From Gnetum montanum (taxonomy: Eukaryota > Streptophyta > Gnetopsida > Gnetales > Gnetaceae): 28,979 nt of DNA. Shown in pieces: positions 28,709 through 28,979 of this stretch (positions are counted from its first letter, which is position 1; the number at the start of each line of letters is the position of its first letter). The DNA lies in the NCBI GenBank assembly GCA_015680685.1, contig MNCI01004262.1:1015192-1044170 (forward strand), read 5' to 3'. The position numbers and the translations under genes are program-made. The notes under the pieces are model-generated. The model was not told where the DNA came from and made no database searches. It saw only the letters and a program-made list of their open reading frames with translations.

Positions 28709-28979
28709 ATGTCCTTTAGCTAGCCAACTATATCACCCTACAACTTCACCAATAACACTTCTGGTGAAGAGGCCATGAGGGTCTATGATCCTAAAGATCT
28801 GATAGTAGTTGAATGTAGGTAATCCATTAGGCTAAGGGATCAAAGCCTAGATTTTTCCATCATAAATAAAGAGCATTATAATTTCATTCATGCAAAAATT
28901 TAAGCAGGCCTACTCATTCCATGTGGGGAAGCTAAAGAAAAATGTGAGTATGAGCTTATCCATTGTGAGAGGAAAGAGT
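28709..28979 (+). pseudogene. Broken plus-strand ORF at window edge
   Basis: A single phase reads MSFS, stop, PTISPYNFTNNTSGEEAMRV, YDPKDLIVVECR, stop, SIRLRDQSLDFSIINKEHYN, FIHAKI, stop, AGLLIPCGEAKEKCEYELIH, and continues past the right edge. Three stops fall where Gln or Arg-like codons would fit, and no frameshift occurs in 90 codons, so it resembles the decayed exons at 21191-24986. The product is unrecognised. It follows the R3 LTR-like copy in the same orientation. Confidence 0.45.

Noticed and set aside
1-28979. tRNA, rRNA, CRISPR, bacterial operon or riboswitch signals
   Set aside because: No cloverleaf with conserved TTC-box (GGTTCRA) and acceptor stem, no rRNA-like segment, and no regularly spaced identical repeats with unique spacers. 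The contents are eukaryotic retroelements.

Overview
The window looks like plant nuclear DNA made of old, nested LTR retrotransposons. I see no intact host gene, tRNA, rRNA or CRISPR array. It is AT-rich, its reading frames are short and broken, and the only recognisable proteins are Ty1/copia and Ty3/gypsy fragments full of stops and frameshifts. Long LTRs, heavy decay and loose spacing fit a large, slowly purged genome such as a gymnosperm's, but I cannot name the species.

Layout. 1-328 is a GC-richer, younger LTR (minus strand) that cuts a gypsy RNase H. 329-958 is that host relic: reverse transcriptase (RT) plus RNase H, minus strand. 960-5054 and 5064-13319 are two tandem copies (R1, R2) of a long LTR-like repeat. 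R1 is split by a ~1.9-kb insertion (2025-3940). R2 is split by a complete copia-type element (5362-11238, minus strand) with two ~1.25-kb LTRs, a primer-binding site, a polypurine tract, a gag fragment and a matching AAATG target duplication. 13435-16925 is the pol of a Tat/Athila-like gypsy element on the minus strand: RT, RNase H, a second RNase H and integrase. It is crippled by stops but keeps a D-X35-E integrase triad. 16926-17785 is a purine-biased low-complexity tract, and 17786-19565 is a degenerate repeat field.

The right third runs on the plus strand. 21191-24986 holds a decayed, multi-exon protein-like gene that I do not recognise. Three GT-AG introns of about 90-110 bp join its exons in frame, and it includes a long coiled-coil-like exon. 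A minisatellite follows (25309-25682), then a third, inverted copy of the R repeat with a TATA box (26560-27740), an ORF with a 15-bp in-frame repeat, and a broken ORF that runs off the right edge.

Two points need care. 8879-9723 contains a perfect 402-bp inverted repeat whose right arm is bounded by single N bases, almost certainly an assembly error. The intron-bearing plus-strand relic is the best candidate for something undescribed.
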